A stretch of DNA of 64,000 nt from Cacajao melanocephalus (lineage: Eukaryota > Chordata > Mammalia > Primates > Pitheciidae), in the NCBI GenBank assembly GCA_963573385.1, contig CAUYLG010047068.1:1-64000 (forward strand). Reading direction: 5' to 3'. The position numbers and the translations under genes were made by a program. Under the pieces are notes generated by a model, which was not told the origin of the DNA, did not search any database, and saw only the letters and a list, made by a program, of their open reading frames with translations. This document shows positions 49,075 through 61,984 of this stretch, one piece after another (the first letter of the stretch is position 1; each line of letters begins with the position of its first letter).

Positions 49075-49500
49075 GATGACAATCTTACCACCCAAAGTAG
49101 TTCATAGATTTACCTTCACAGACCCTGATGAGTTCCTTATGTAAAATACTTTCATAATGTGAAAATTCTTCCCAAATTTAATTGTAAACAAAACCATTTT
49201 ATCTACTTCTCAAGAACACTTTATTTTCCCAAAGATGTATCCACACTTCAGAACAGAATCATGACTGCACACACAAAATATTTAGAAAGCTATTTTTAAA
49301 CACGCATTTGCAGACTTGTTATTTTAAGACTCAATGAATTTTTTCGTGAAAACTAATGATACGAATCTTAAACTAAACACAACAAAATTATTTGTTGTAG
49401 AATTAACCGCTAGTTTCAAAACAGCCTTCATATAGAAGATGCCCCAAATCCCATATCACATTACACTTTTTTATGAAAACGATTCTGTGTAGAAGAAATG

Positions 49501-50030
49501 TATGGTACATTAAAACTGGCTGCAAATTATTTGCTATTCCTCCCAGTGAGAGGAAGAGGATCATTTTCTTCACCTTGAATCTAGGTTGGAGTGCTTTTGC
49601 TGGACCAACTGAAAGCAGTGGAAGTGACATTTTGAAATTTCAAAGGCTAGGTTATTAGAAGCCTTCAATATTCGCCCAGATCTGATATAACACACGCTTT
49701 GGAGCCCTAAGACACTTGTAAGAAGATTTTTATGCTGAGACTGCTAAGCTAAACAGGTCACATGTAAGCACTTCGGTGGATAGTCCCAGAAGAAGCCAGA
49801 TTTCTAGACATTCCTGTGAAGCCTTCAGCTATGGGAGTAGCCATATTTGACCATCAAACCAGCTTCTGCCAGATGAACACCACCAGGGAACCTCAGCAAT
49901 AAAATCAAAGAAATGCCTCAGTACTGATCAAATTTCTGACCCAGAAAATCATGAGATAGAATAAGGTAATTATTGTTTCTATTTGCTAATTCTGGTATTA
50001 TTTTTCTTACAGTAATAGATAATCGGAGCA
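49501..50030 (+). mobile_element. MLT1-like LTR (first of an LTR array)
   Basis: Begins tatggtacattaaaactggc, close to the LTR start. It contains ttgctattcctcccagtgag and ttgaatctaggttggagtgc, and ends ttacagtaatagataatcggagca. It is followed by 'gaatttggtggcaagaagcgggg', which looks like the start of a MaLR internal region including the primer-binding site. Confidence 0.72.
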
Positions 50031-50062
50031 GAATTTGGTGGCAAGAAGCGGGGACCTTCTTG

Positions 50063-50090
50063 CCAAAACACGTGACCCAAAACACGTGAC
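50063..50090. promoter_or_regulatory. 14-bp tandem duplication carrying two CACGTG E-boxes
   Basis: ccaaaacacgtgac occurs at 50063-50076 and 50077-50090 with no gap or mismatch. Each copy holds a CACGTG palindrome (50069-50074 and 50083-50088) followed by AC. E-boxes of this form can bind bHLH factors such as USF or MITF/TFE. No gene start is visible nearby, so any function is conjecture. Confidence 0.5.
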
Positions 50091-50864
50091 ACTGGCTTTG
50101 AACATAGGTGGCAGGTAGAATCTGGAAAAAATGTGAGTGAATTTTTTTTTAATCCTAGAAGGGCCTTGAAAAATCTATTAGGAGTTGAAGGACACTAAGT
50201 AAAACATTTAGAGTTTAGAGCAAAGAAGAGTCTTTTTATATAGTGAAAAGAAGTTCAGCAGCCCTGTTATCTGTAGATGTATGGAGAATAGAAAGGACAA
50301 GTAATGAACTCACAATCTCACTGGGGAGAGTTCCAGGCAGAACATAGAAAGTGCCAACTGACTTCTTATAGGTCCTTAGAATAAAATACAAAAAGAAAAA
50401 TACAAAAAGAGAGATAACTTAAACATTAAACAAAATTTAGAGGAAATTTTGTCTTCTAGCAGAATTTAGAGAAAGCATAAAGTTAGGACATGTTAGAATT
50501 GAAATTAAAACTGTCTCTCATTCCCCTTCTCTTCTAGTAAAATATTCTCCAAGTAAGGCATGGTCTCAATCAAAAGACTAATTCCAAGGCAGGAAAATGT
50601 AGTCATTGGGTAAAGAAAACAAGAGTATGGATGATAGAATAAACTTGATGATGTTATTGTACTGAAAAGTCTCCCACGTGACCAAAGGAGCTTGTCTTGA
50701 CACAACTGGCGGGTGTGGTTTTTTTGTTGTTTGTTTGAGTGAATTCCAAAAAGGCTTGTAGAAAATCCACAAAGTTTTTAAGAGAATTACTCCACCAGCT
50801 TAGACTAAATGATTTAGGCATAGTGCAACAACAAAAGAAGTTTTAGGACCCAAAATACCTACAA

Positions 50865-50965
50865 GGAGAATCCAAGGAGGATTCTCCATCCTCCTTGGAA
50901 GCAATTCTAAATAAATTCTAAATAAATAAATTTAGAATTTATTCAGTACTAAATTTATTCAGTAC
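50865..50965. repeat. Cluster of overlapping short hairpins and a direct repeat
   Basis: Three perfect inverted repeats lie in about 80 bp: 50865-50873 with 50879-50887 (9 bp), 50872-50881 with 50889-50898 (10 bp), and 50910-50923 with 50930-50943 (14 bp). A 14-bp direct repeat, aatttattcagtac, follows at 50936-50949 and 50952-50965. Confidence 0.9.
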
Positions 50966-51337
50966 CCAGCTGTATTTCAGCATTTCCATGAATTACAGTG
51001 ACTGCTTTGTGGTTTCTCTTCTCCCCTACCCTCCACGGAAGGGAAAGTCTATTTTGGTCAGCCTATTCCTGTCTCATCAATGTTTGCTACATGTGTGGGA
51101 GAGAGGTTCATAAAACTTGTCTCATTAGTTTACAATGCCTCAGATAGACTAGAACTCTACTTGAGGAGATGTACTGGAGAAACTTTACCCAGACATCCCC
51201 ATACCTGGAGCTGATTTAGGTGACAAGATCTTAAAGCTTGGGCCTGAACTGATACTATAATTTGATAAGACTTTGGGAAGTCTTTGGAGAGTGTGAGTAT
51301 ATTTTGGTTTTTGGAGGAATGTGGCCAGAGATGGAAC

Positions 51338-51821
51338 TGTGGCAGATGAGAGGTGGCCACAAATTATTTGACACTTCTGTGGATGCAGGATGTTTGTATT
51401 TTCCCATTGAATTTTGGCAGTTTTTGGCCAATAAAATACAGTAGACGTGACATTGTGGCAGTTTTGGCTTCTGAGTCTTAAAAAGCTAGCATCTTCAGAC
51501 CCTATCTGTAAGAGATATCAGCCATTATGTAAGAAGTCTAACTATCCTGCCATGAGGAAACACAAGTTAGCTATTTGGAGAGGTTGCATGAAGAGATATG
51601 GGTGACCATATCCCAGGTTTTCAGTTTTCCAGCCCAGACACCAAATAAAGAGTAAAGAAGCCTTTTGATAACCTCAGTCCCAGGTGCTGCCTGAATGGAA
51701 CAGCATGAGAGATATGGAATGACCAAGCCCAGTACATACACAGAATCATGAGAAATAATAAATATATTCTAAGCCATTATGGTTTGGGATATATTTTACG
51801 CAGAAATATATCGTTGGAGCA
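51338..51821 (+). mobile_element. MLT1-like LTR (second of the array)
   Basis: Begins tgtggcagatgagaggtggc, contains ggccaataaaatacagtagacgtgac and ttatgtaagaagtctaacta, then cacagaatcatgagaaataataaat, and ends tatatcgttggagca. It has the same orientation as the copies at 49501 and 51992. Confidence 0.75.
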
Positions 51822-51991
51822 GAATACAGGTATATATATTTTTAATCTGGAACTAATTTACATGTCAAAATCCTGGTATTTGAACCTGAGCCCTGTGTTG
51901 TAATAGGATGACATTTTGGGGAGCTTTGAGAGGGCATCGAGTATATTTTGCAGATGGGGAAACATAAATAATTGGTGACCAGAGGTCAGAC
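51822..51991 (+). mobile_element. Short remnant of MaLR internal sequence
   Basis: 'gtaataggatgacattttggggagctttgagagggcatcgagtatattttgc' near 51899 resembles the text just before the LTR at 51338. It seems to be the 3' end of an internal region, mostly deleted. Confidence 0.45.
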
Positions 51992-52425
51992 TGTAGTAGA
52001 TTCAAAATGGCTGCAAATTCTTTGCTATTTCTCCTAATGAGAGGTGAAGTTTCACCACCCAACAGAATGTAGCAGGAGTGACAATCTGGGACTTCTAAGA
52101 CCAGGTAATAGGAACACTTTAGCCTGTGCCTATCTCTCATAGGTTCTTTGATTGTCTAGAGTCATGTAAGTTGGGCTACCCAGAGAGTATGAAGGTGAGG
52201 CCTTGTGTAGGTGTTTTGGTGGCAAGACCTTGTTAAGCCTGGCCTTTTAGCCATCCTTGTAAACGCTCTAGACATGTGAATGAAGCCATCTTGGACCCAA
52301 GGACTAGTCCATCTACCAGCTGAATATGAGCAGATAACTTCATTTGTCACTACACAGAACAGAAGAATCACACAGTTGAACCCTGTCTAAATTGCTGATC
52401 CATCAAAAACATAATTGTTTAGAGT
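51992..52425 (+). mobile_element. MLT1-like LTR (third of the array)
   Basis: Begins tgtagtagattcaaaatggc, with gcaaattctttgctatttctcc, agacatgtgaatgaagccatcttgg and the 'gttgaaccctgtctaaattgctgatcc' segment. The usual 3' end is lost or decayed. Short repeats based on 'acttagagttactt' follow at about 52423-52470. Confidence 0.72.
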
Positions 52426-52470
52426 TACTTAGAGGAACTTGGGGGTACTTAGAGTTACTTGGAGGTAATT

Positions 52471-53310
52471 TTTAAGGCAAGTAATTGGTAACTGCTGTCA
52501 AATGTAAATTATAAAATAGAGTGGATCAATTCAAACAAATATATATATTTAAAAAATGAAATAAGAAAAGAAAACTAAGTCTCAAGGAAACTATAAAATT
52601 CCTCAACAAATTATTGTGGGCATCTGCATGTTACAGAAAGAATAGAGGAACATAGAGTCATATCCTAGAGAGAAAAAATTTCCCCCACTTTAAAAGCACA
52701 TACACAAAAAGCTAACCTTGCATTGTATTTTGGCCTGAGGCTCTCAAGTCTACCATTTTCTTTAACATAAATCAGTTGATCTTAATTCATTAGGTGTAGA
52801 TTCTCTTCAGGTCCTCTGAATTTAAAAAACGAGTATATTCATAATTTGAATTCACATTCTATTACATTAAATATTCATGTCCAATATAACCAAAAGCAAG
52901 AATATTCAAAGTTCTTTAGACTTAAACTCTTTAAATGCTTCTCAAATTAATACCACCCTTCAAATGATTTGGGGTTTTTTGGATTTCTCACGCTGTTACT
53001 TCTATAGTTTACAGGTTACAAAATCCAATACAGATGAAGAGACAGGACTATTAACTGCTGCCAGGATAATAGTCCTTGTATATTTCCCCAGGAGGAGTTA
53101 CTTGCTTCCTTTTCTGTGCTCCCCTAGAGATACCAACATTTCAAATCTTTACCATTATTGAGCTTGTTACACAGCATCATAATAATTGGCTTCTGTGTTC
53201 TTCCTAAAGTTCATGTTTCAAGAGTACATGTGCCAGTGCTTGAAAGAAAAGGAGAGATCATTTATATAAGGTAATCTGGTAACATATTTTTATCTTCCCG
53301 ATGTTAAAAA
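52471..53310. other. AT-rich sequence, nothing recognised
   Basis: About 840 bp. The 94-codon frame at 52877-53161 has no recognisable domain. Confidence 0.5.
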
Positions 53311-53314
53311 AAAT

Positions 53315-53373
53315 CCTTTTTTTGTTTGTTTGTTTTTGAGACAGCATCTCGCTCTGTCAATCTCAACTCACTG
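53315..53373 (-). mobile_element. Alu fragment with internal deletion
   Basis: A T-rich tail with TTTG units, then gagacagcatctcgctctgt, jumps to caatctcaactcactg, so the first part of the right arm is joined with a deletion. Only about 60 bp survive. Confidence 0.8.
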
Positions 53374-56195
53374 ACAGCAATGTGATATTTTACAATTTTA
53401 CATTTTTATGTTGTTTAAAACTTGTAGGCATGTGGATTCAGCTATTGTATCTTCAAAGTCTGCAGAACATGATATTTTATGTGAAAAAGGCTAACAGTGA
53501 CTGTAAATTCAAAGGTAGTTCTGCTCTGTGTTCTGCTTTAGCTCTGCCTTTGAATGGAAAGACAGTGTAACCTCTTAACTATAGTGTCCTGGGAAGCTAA
53601 CTGAATAATCAGTAGATATCTAATATATGACCCATCAAGATCATGCTTGCAGATACTTAAGTGAACTCCAGGGAAACAGCTGTCCCTTTGAAGCAATCTG
53701 CTTGTGGGATCAAAAAGAGCCATTTGAGAAACCCTCTATAACACTGAAATTTCAAAAACCACTATCTGGACATCATTTGTCTGGCATTTGGTGCTCTGAA
53801 ATTCTGAGCAAGAGCTATTTTTTCCTAATTGTCATCTTCATCCAGATATTAAACTTGTTTTCATGAAATTAGCACATAACTGTTTTTATTGATTGAATAC
53901 ATCAAATTGTCATGGTAACATGTTCTGTTTCTGTTATGAAAATTCCATGGAAAACGAATTATTTGATGGAATTTGGTAGTTTAACATGGAAATTTATCCT
54001 GGTGATGGAAGTTTTTGAAATTATTTTATGTAAGAATATATTTTGACATTTGGAATTTGTGGTTATTTATCACATCATATTTCTTCTATAGAAACTAGCT
54101 AATTTCATTGTCTTCCCTTTACCGTCTTTCAGTCTTTAGGGATCAATTATAGATGAACTCTGATTTAGAATTCATATAAGCCAAAACATTATATTAATAA
54201 TATTTAAAGTAGCATTTCAAATATCTTTATTTTTACATATATCTGGCTACAAATTTGCAATAAAAATATTCTCAGGAAAGAGGAGACTATTAATATGTAT
54301 GGTAGAAAAAAATTTGCCCTTATTTCTTCTTTCTGAGTACATGAAAGGAAAGATAAATTTAAAAGGGGCAAAGATATCTTAAAAAGTAAAATATTGATTT
54401 TAAAAATAACATTATTTTACAAATTTAGAGAAATCAAATTGAACTAGACACTTCCCATTTCAATTTGTAGGAATCCAGCTTCCAAGATATAGCTTTTGAA
54501 TTTAATTATTTAATATTTCCTCTTCAATTATTTGTTATATTTAGTATATTGAAATATGCCATCTTGAGAATTCACCTTGATTTAAGGAAAATTGGTATAA
54601 AACTCTGGACAATTCTTTGGTAAGAGATTCATAATTTTCCTTAATAAAAAGCACTGGTGTATGATTTGATTAGACAAATTCAATTTGCATACATCTTTTC
54701 AGGACGTATCTATTGCATAAAAGGAAGGCAAACTTTATTTTATTAATGAATCTATTCTAAACCCTTGATAATAGTGTGATATATGATTTTTGTTTTTATT
54801 CCCAGTCCAGTTATTAGGAGAATTCAAGCATTTCAGAAATAAAGTCTTCTGCTTTGATTTTGTCACTGTTTTGTTCTAAAATTGGACAGTTAGGTACTTG
54901 ATTCTCTTTATTTTTTATGGCCTATTATCACCTGGCAAATGTGGCTAGTTGAAGAAGCCTAGTGATTTTAAATAAAAGTTACTTCATTTCACAAGAGATA
55001 AGGTACATTCTGAAACACTGCAATCATGACCCAAACAACGGAAGAACAGAGAACTATTTTCTCTGAATTCCTAAGGATATAAGAACAAGAAAGAAAAATG
55101 TTTTGGTTTCCTCTTAAAAATGTAACATCAAGTTTGTGAAGACAACCACATTGACACATAACAGATTCTCAAATAATTGCGGAGTAAATGAATAACTGGT
55201 CAACACATTTCAAATCTATCCCAGTTAAATTATTGTCACTTTACATTTTAATAGCCCCCTTCAAATAAGGGTCTCTGGTTGTTGTCAGTTTCAGTTGTCT
55301 AGGAGTAGACACTGAGTTGAAATTAGAAGTGAAAGAGACTTTTTTGGTGGAATGGGGTTGGAGAATGTCTGTAAAAGATACAGGGGAGATGACATAGGAG
55401 TAGGTCGAGAGAGACTTCAGACTGTTGATATGGGCCTGACACCTATGAAGAGAGTGAAGGAAGAAATAAGGATTTGGTAAGAGGAGCCTAGAGCTACACA
55501 GAGCTCTGCGAAAACCTTGACCAGCCTGTTGGGGACCCCCAAAACAATGATTTCTCATGAAAGTTTAGCTGTACTGGATAGGAATGACTCAGCTAGTACC
55601 TCCACCATGGTCAGGCATTGCATAGGAGCTGTCCTAGAATGGTGGGGAATGTAAATTGGCCTGAACAGGGTGGTAGATTCTAAAGAAGTGGTAAGTGGGT
55701 GCTGTCAGCTGAGTACACGCCTCATAATGGGTTTTCTCTTGAAAGAAGGTTTAAGACACACACTTCCATGACTGTCGAAGTCTATGTCCTTGAAAGTATC
55801 TAATTAGTCAATGTAGGGTTCTTAATCTCTTCAGATTTCTGAATATATGTCCTTTTTGTTTTCTGAGGTCTTGAAAAATACATGTATCCGTCCTTTGGTA
55901 TCCGTTATACTTTCTGTTTATATCCTTTTCCCCCCACAGGGCTAACTCAACACTCAATCACATACTCTTAATTCTGTGACCCTTGGAATATACCAGTTAT
56001 AAGTTGTAACAAGTGGCTGAAGAGTTACATCTCTCAGCAAAGTAAGGAAGAGAATGGGAGGGGTGGATGCTCTCTAGGGAAATAAATGATTGATTTAGTC
56101 TGCCACACATGTCAGTAAGTGAAATAACAAGTGCTACTTTTATGGAAAGAATAGAAAAGCAAATGACGGTAAAAAATTCTTTTAAAATATCCAGG
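53374..56195. other. Long stretch without gene
   Basis: About 2.8 kb, strongly AT-rich from 53870 to 54760 and less so from 55240 to 55800. Frames such as the 105-codon minus frame at 55241-55558 show no domain. The part at 55360-55720 may belong to an old repeat that I cannot place. Confidence 0.45.
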
Positions 56196-56199
56196 GTAA

Positions 56200-56645
56200 A
56201 GACAGGAGAGAGATGATGTGTTTGTTGGGGAGTGACATTTTTATATAGAATGTTCCAATATGGGAATTTGAGTGAAGGAAGCAAGTAAGCCACACAGTTG
56301 TGTTGGGGGAGGCTCTATCTGGGTATAGAAAATAGGAAACAAAAGGCCCTGAGCTAAGCACATTTTTGGCCTGGTCAGATAAATGCAAAGAAGCTACTTT
56401 AGCTGCACCAAAGGAGGAAGGAGATACAGTAAGCAATGAGTTAGAAGAGGCAGTCATTTGTCAGAATGAGCATGGAGGGCCTATTGTAATACTGAATTTT
56501 ATTTTGAGTAAAAGGGAAAAAGCATTACAATATTTCAACAGATGAGTAACATGCTCTAACTTAGCTTTTAAAAAATCACTCTAGCCACAGTATGTGGTGA
56601 ATAGATGGTAAGCGATATTATTAGGGATAGAACATTATAAACAAG
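56200..56645 (+). mobile_element. Ancient unclassified mammalian repeat, left part
   Basis: 'gaatgttccaatatgggaatttg', 'aaaaggccctgagctaagcacattttt', 'tactgaattttattttgagtaaaaggg' and 'agatgagtaacatgctctaacttagcttttaaaaaatcactctagcc' match in order a long old repeat (cattccaggcagag, aaaggccctgaggcag, ggattttattctgagtgtgatggg, gggagtgacatgatctgatttacgttttaaaaagatcactctggc). The continuation is found at 59005. Confidence 0.65.
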
Positions 56646-56649
56646 CATC

Positions 56650-57705
56650 AAGAAGGCTCAAAACACAAGAATAGAATGTCAAATTATGTAAGAAGACATA
56701 GAAATTCTAAACTGTATGCAATTAATGAAATGGCCTTGGATTATATGAAGCAAAAATTAGAACTGCAAAATGAAATTTCAACACAAAAATAATTCAAACA
56801 AAGAAAAGCAGATAATATAATCAGTATAGCAAAATTAATAAGCCTGATCTGAGAGATATAAAAAACCATTTCTGCATCCAACAATTAGAAAATTCTATTG
56901 TTCAGGCCTACATGGAATATTTATAAATATTGATAATGTTAAAAGGTAAAAAACAAAAACCAAGCCTCAAAATTTCAAAGACTAGGTATATGCAGATCAT
57001 ATTCACTGATAATAAAATAATTAGAAGAAAATAACAAAAAATATGTAAATTTTTAATGAATAATTAGAAATCAAATAATCACACTCTGATAAGTAGAAAG
57101 GAAATTCTAATGGGATTAAAAACTACCCAGAACTGAATAATAAAGAATACACTTCATATCAACATTTAGACCTTGAGGTAGGCAAAACTCCCTTAAATCA
57201 ACAAAAATATCTAGCTGTGTAAAAGATGTTACATTTTACACTTAATTTTTTTTTTCATTTTTTTTGTTCTAAAAACACTAGTGAAAGTATAACTAACAAA
57301 TTAAATTTAGGAAGCATTTGCAATGCCTACAAAATAAAAAATGATATCAATAATGTATTAATAACCTCATAATTTGTTTAGAAAAACTCAGAGAACTAAT
57401 TAAAAATGAGAGAAAAAAACATGAACCAGCATGTCATAAAAATATATATATGGCCAATACATACAAATGAATACTTAGCTTTATTAGTATGTATAAATAA
57501 ATAATATCACAATGAGGCCCTATTTCATACCTCTTCTATTGGAAAAAAAATTTAAAAATCTGAAAATGTCAGGTAATGGAGAAGATATGATTCCATAGAC
57601 ATATTTATGTATTACTGGTGAGAATGTAAAGTAATACAATTGCTTTAAAAAAAAGACATGTCTTGTAAAATAGTGCTTTTCTCACACTCTACAACCCTAG
57701 GCAGA
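56650..57705 (+). mobile_element. L1M LINE, ORF2 region (first segment)
   Basis: Decayed ORF2 text: 'aatattgataatgttaaaaggt', 'taattagaaatcaaataatc', then 'gaggccctatttcatacctc' and 'ttactggtgagaatgtaaagtaata' near 57615. All frames are broken. Confidence 0.65.
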
Positions 57706-58030
57706 TACATGTGTCTTGGCTCAAATTTTCTGGAAGCAGATCCTGAGACAGGGATTCTTGGACAATGATTTGTTAAGGCAGTGCACTCAGGAGATATTTA
57801 TCAGGGAGTTCGGAAGCAGGATAGAGAAAGCAGCAAAGCTAAACAAGGTAGTAGGGCTTTTGTACACTTTCGTTGACTCCCAACTGCCTCAGATGAGGAG
57901 AATGGGTGGGAAGAGCACAATCCTAGCAACCCAGGTTAAGGTTGGATCAATTTTGTAACTGCTATCCCTTAGGGAAAGCTGCATGTGAAAGCATTTAGTA
58001 GCAGCACCAAAAGAAACCAGTAAAGGAGTC
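57706..58030. mobile_element. Probable older insert of unknown class inside the L1M
   Basis: 'ctggaagcagatcctgagacagggattcttggacaatgatttgttaagg' near 57731, then 'ggagttcggaagcaggatagagaaagc', recalls a common interspersed repeat (gagcagattctgagacaaggattctcg) that I cannot name. L1-like text resumes afterwards. Confidence 0.4.
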
Positions 58031-58360
58031 ACTGAGAATCTGGGCAAGACACTAAAAGCATATGTTACCATCTGGGAGAAACTTTTTACATGTACAAGAT
58101 TGTTTACAGATGCACTGCTCACAGTGACCAAAACCTAGAGACAATCATTTCAGTTCATTGACAATATAGTGAATATATCTCCTGTTAATGTTAATATATT
58201 AATATTAATAAATAATAGTAAAACAATCACAATGAATTAATCCACATGCAACATGGATGAATTTCAGCAATATAATATTGAGTACAAAATAAATGTACAT
58301 ACATCATGAAAGTGTTTTTAAGAACTTAATAAAATGTAGAGGAATACATAAAGATTAGTT

Positions 58361-58714
<354 letters not shown>

Positions 58715-59004
58715 TATAGCAAGGAAATCGTGAATGAAGCATCCTGATGATTATTACTTTGGTTAGGAGTGGCAGGGGGATGTCGTAGAAGGTTGGGGGA
58801 TGCGTACATAGATTATCCTTTGAGTACCAGTTTTTATATTGAATGATAGGTTCATGAGTGCTTGTGATGTTATTTTAAAAAATGAATTGAAGATTAAATA
58901 CATAAAAAGAAGTTTCTGTGTGGATAAATGAGTATGTAATGAACACATAAGTAGAATTAAGAAAATTCTCTATAATAGTTTTTAAATAAGATTTTTAAAT
59001 CATA

Positions 59005-59495
59005 GAGTAGGAATTCTGTTCTAGAGATGAGTTAAGGATGATATTAAAATATTTGGCTTGACTACTGGTAAAATGTGATTGTGCTTTACTTAGATGGGGA
59101 AAACTAGAAAGAAAGATTTTAAAGACCACTTAGGTAGTGAATGTAGATGAAAAAGTGATGAGATCTAGAAATGATGTTTGCGTCGTTGCAATCATTAAAG
59201 GTGAAGAAAAACAGGAATCAGAAAAAGTGTTAGAGGAGTAGCATATTGAGGTAGAAAGAGATATAAGAGAGAATTATATTAATAATGTTCCAGAAACCAG
59301 ATAAAGAAATGTTTCAAGAAAAAGCAAGTAATTTGTTGTGTCAAATGCTGTGTAAAAGTCTAGAAGAAAAAGAACTGACCAGTGGATTATCAACATGGTA
59401 GTCATTGATACCCTTAAACCGGCAGTTTTAGTTGAGTGGTGGGGTGGTCCAAGAAAAAGTGGGCAGAGAAGAAAGTATGGAAACATCTAATTGCT
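59005..59495 (+). mobile_element. Ancient unclassified mammalian repeat, right part
   Basis: 'gagttaaggatgatattaaaatatttggcttgac', 'cttagatggggaaaactagaa', 'ttgtgtcaaatgctgtgtaaaagtctag' and 'gaactgaccagtggattatcaacatggtagtcattgatacc' match in order the later part of the same repeat as at 56200 (gagtcaaggatgactcc, gagatggggaa, gtgtcaaatgctgctga, attgaccattggatttggcaacatggaggtcattggtgacc). The L1M lies between the two parts. Confidence 0.65.
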
Positions 59496-60012
59496 TAATG
59501 TGTGTCTAGCCAGAAACAAGCTAGTGTTCTGAAACACTTCCCTTAACTGAGGCAATCAGTTTCCAGTCAGAGTTTCAGAAATACGGAATTTAAGATCCAG
59601 AAAGTGCCTTAGTGATGTCTTATTGCATTCTATCATTGTATACATGAAATACTTGAGATCTGGAAAGATAATAATAGTTATAATACATAAAAACAAAGCT
59701 TGTGAGTTAATGAGATAGCCAGAACCTAATTGAAATTTTCCAAATCTTAATTCAGAGTTATTTATATCCTACTGAAAAAAAAATCAGCTAGCTTATAATT
59801 CTAATTTATCATGAAAGCAGGAATAAAATGTGTTTTATTTAGCTATCAATATAACAGATACTGTTGCTGTTGTACGTTATACAAAGCTTATTGAATTATC
59901 TCATTTCCAGATTGTATCATGAGCCACCACTTTAACCTGTTGAAGTTGTACCTACCTTTTGGGTTGCAGCTTATATGACAAGAAAGCAAAGCCAAATACA
60001 ACAGCATGTTTT
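59496..60012. other. AT-rich sequence, nothing recognised
   Basis: About 500 bp without gene or named repeat. Confidence 0.5.
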
Positions 60013-61495
<1,483 letters not shown>

Positions 61496-61499
61496 TGGG

Positions 61500-61668
61500 T
61501 GCTCTATGCATATTTTCATATTTAATTAGCACATCAAATATGATGATGATATTATTGAGCCCATTTAGCAGATGAGGAGACCAAAGTTTAACAAATTTAA
61601 ATATGTTGCCCAGTGTTGCAAAGATTTCTGACTTCAAAGCTCAGGCTTGCTACCACAATATTATGCCA
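61500..61668 (-). mobile_element. MIR SINE
   Basis: Reverse complement of MIR: 'cccatttagcagatgaggagaccaaagtttaac' near 61560, then 'ttgcccagtgttgcaaagatttctgacttcaaagctcagg'. Confidence 0.7.
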
Positions 61669-61779
61669 AAGAATGAATTACTGAATAAGTTTATGAATTA
61701 GCAAAAATATTCTCATGAATACATTTAACGTAGGTCATATTGCCTTTATATCTTTACCAAGTTAGTTCTTTTTTTTCCC

Positions 61780-61981
61780 TACTAGAACAGGGGTATCCAA
61801 TCTTTTGGCTTCCCTGGGCCACATTGGAAGATGAATTGTCTTGGGCTGCACATAAAATACACTAACAATAACAATAGCTGATGGGCTTAAAAAAATCTCA
61901 TAGTGTTTTAAGAAAGTTTACAAAGCTGTCCTGGGCCACGTGTGGTCTGCAGGCCACAGATTGGACAAACTTGCACTAGAA
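61780..61981 (+). mobile_element. hAT-like non-autonomous DNA transposon (186 bp) with 8-bp target-site duplication
   Basis: 61788-61973 starts caggggtatccaatcttttg and ends agattggacaaacttg, giving imperfect terminal inverted repeats sharing gtccaatc-type text. Flanks tactagaa (61780-61787) and cactagaa (61974-61981) match at 7 of 8 bases, the length expected for hAT. The middle (cctgggccacattggaagatg) is that of an abundant mammalian family. No transposase is encoded. Confidence 0.82.
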
Positions 61982-61984
61982 TTT

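Larger units (their letters stand above)
50031..51337 (+). mobile_element. Probable MaLR internal region between two MLT1-like LTRs
   Basis: The left end (tttggtggcaagaagcgg) is placed and worded like the sequence just inside a MaLR 5' LTR. The right end near 51235-51335 (tttgataagactttgggaag, then tgtgagtatattttgg) resembles the 3' end of MaLR internal sequence. Its length of about 1.3 kb fits a MaLR of this age. No gag-like frame survives. Confidence 0.5.
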
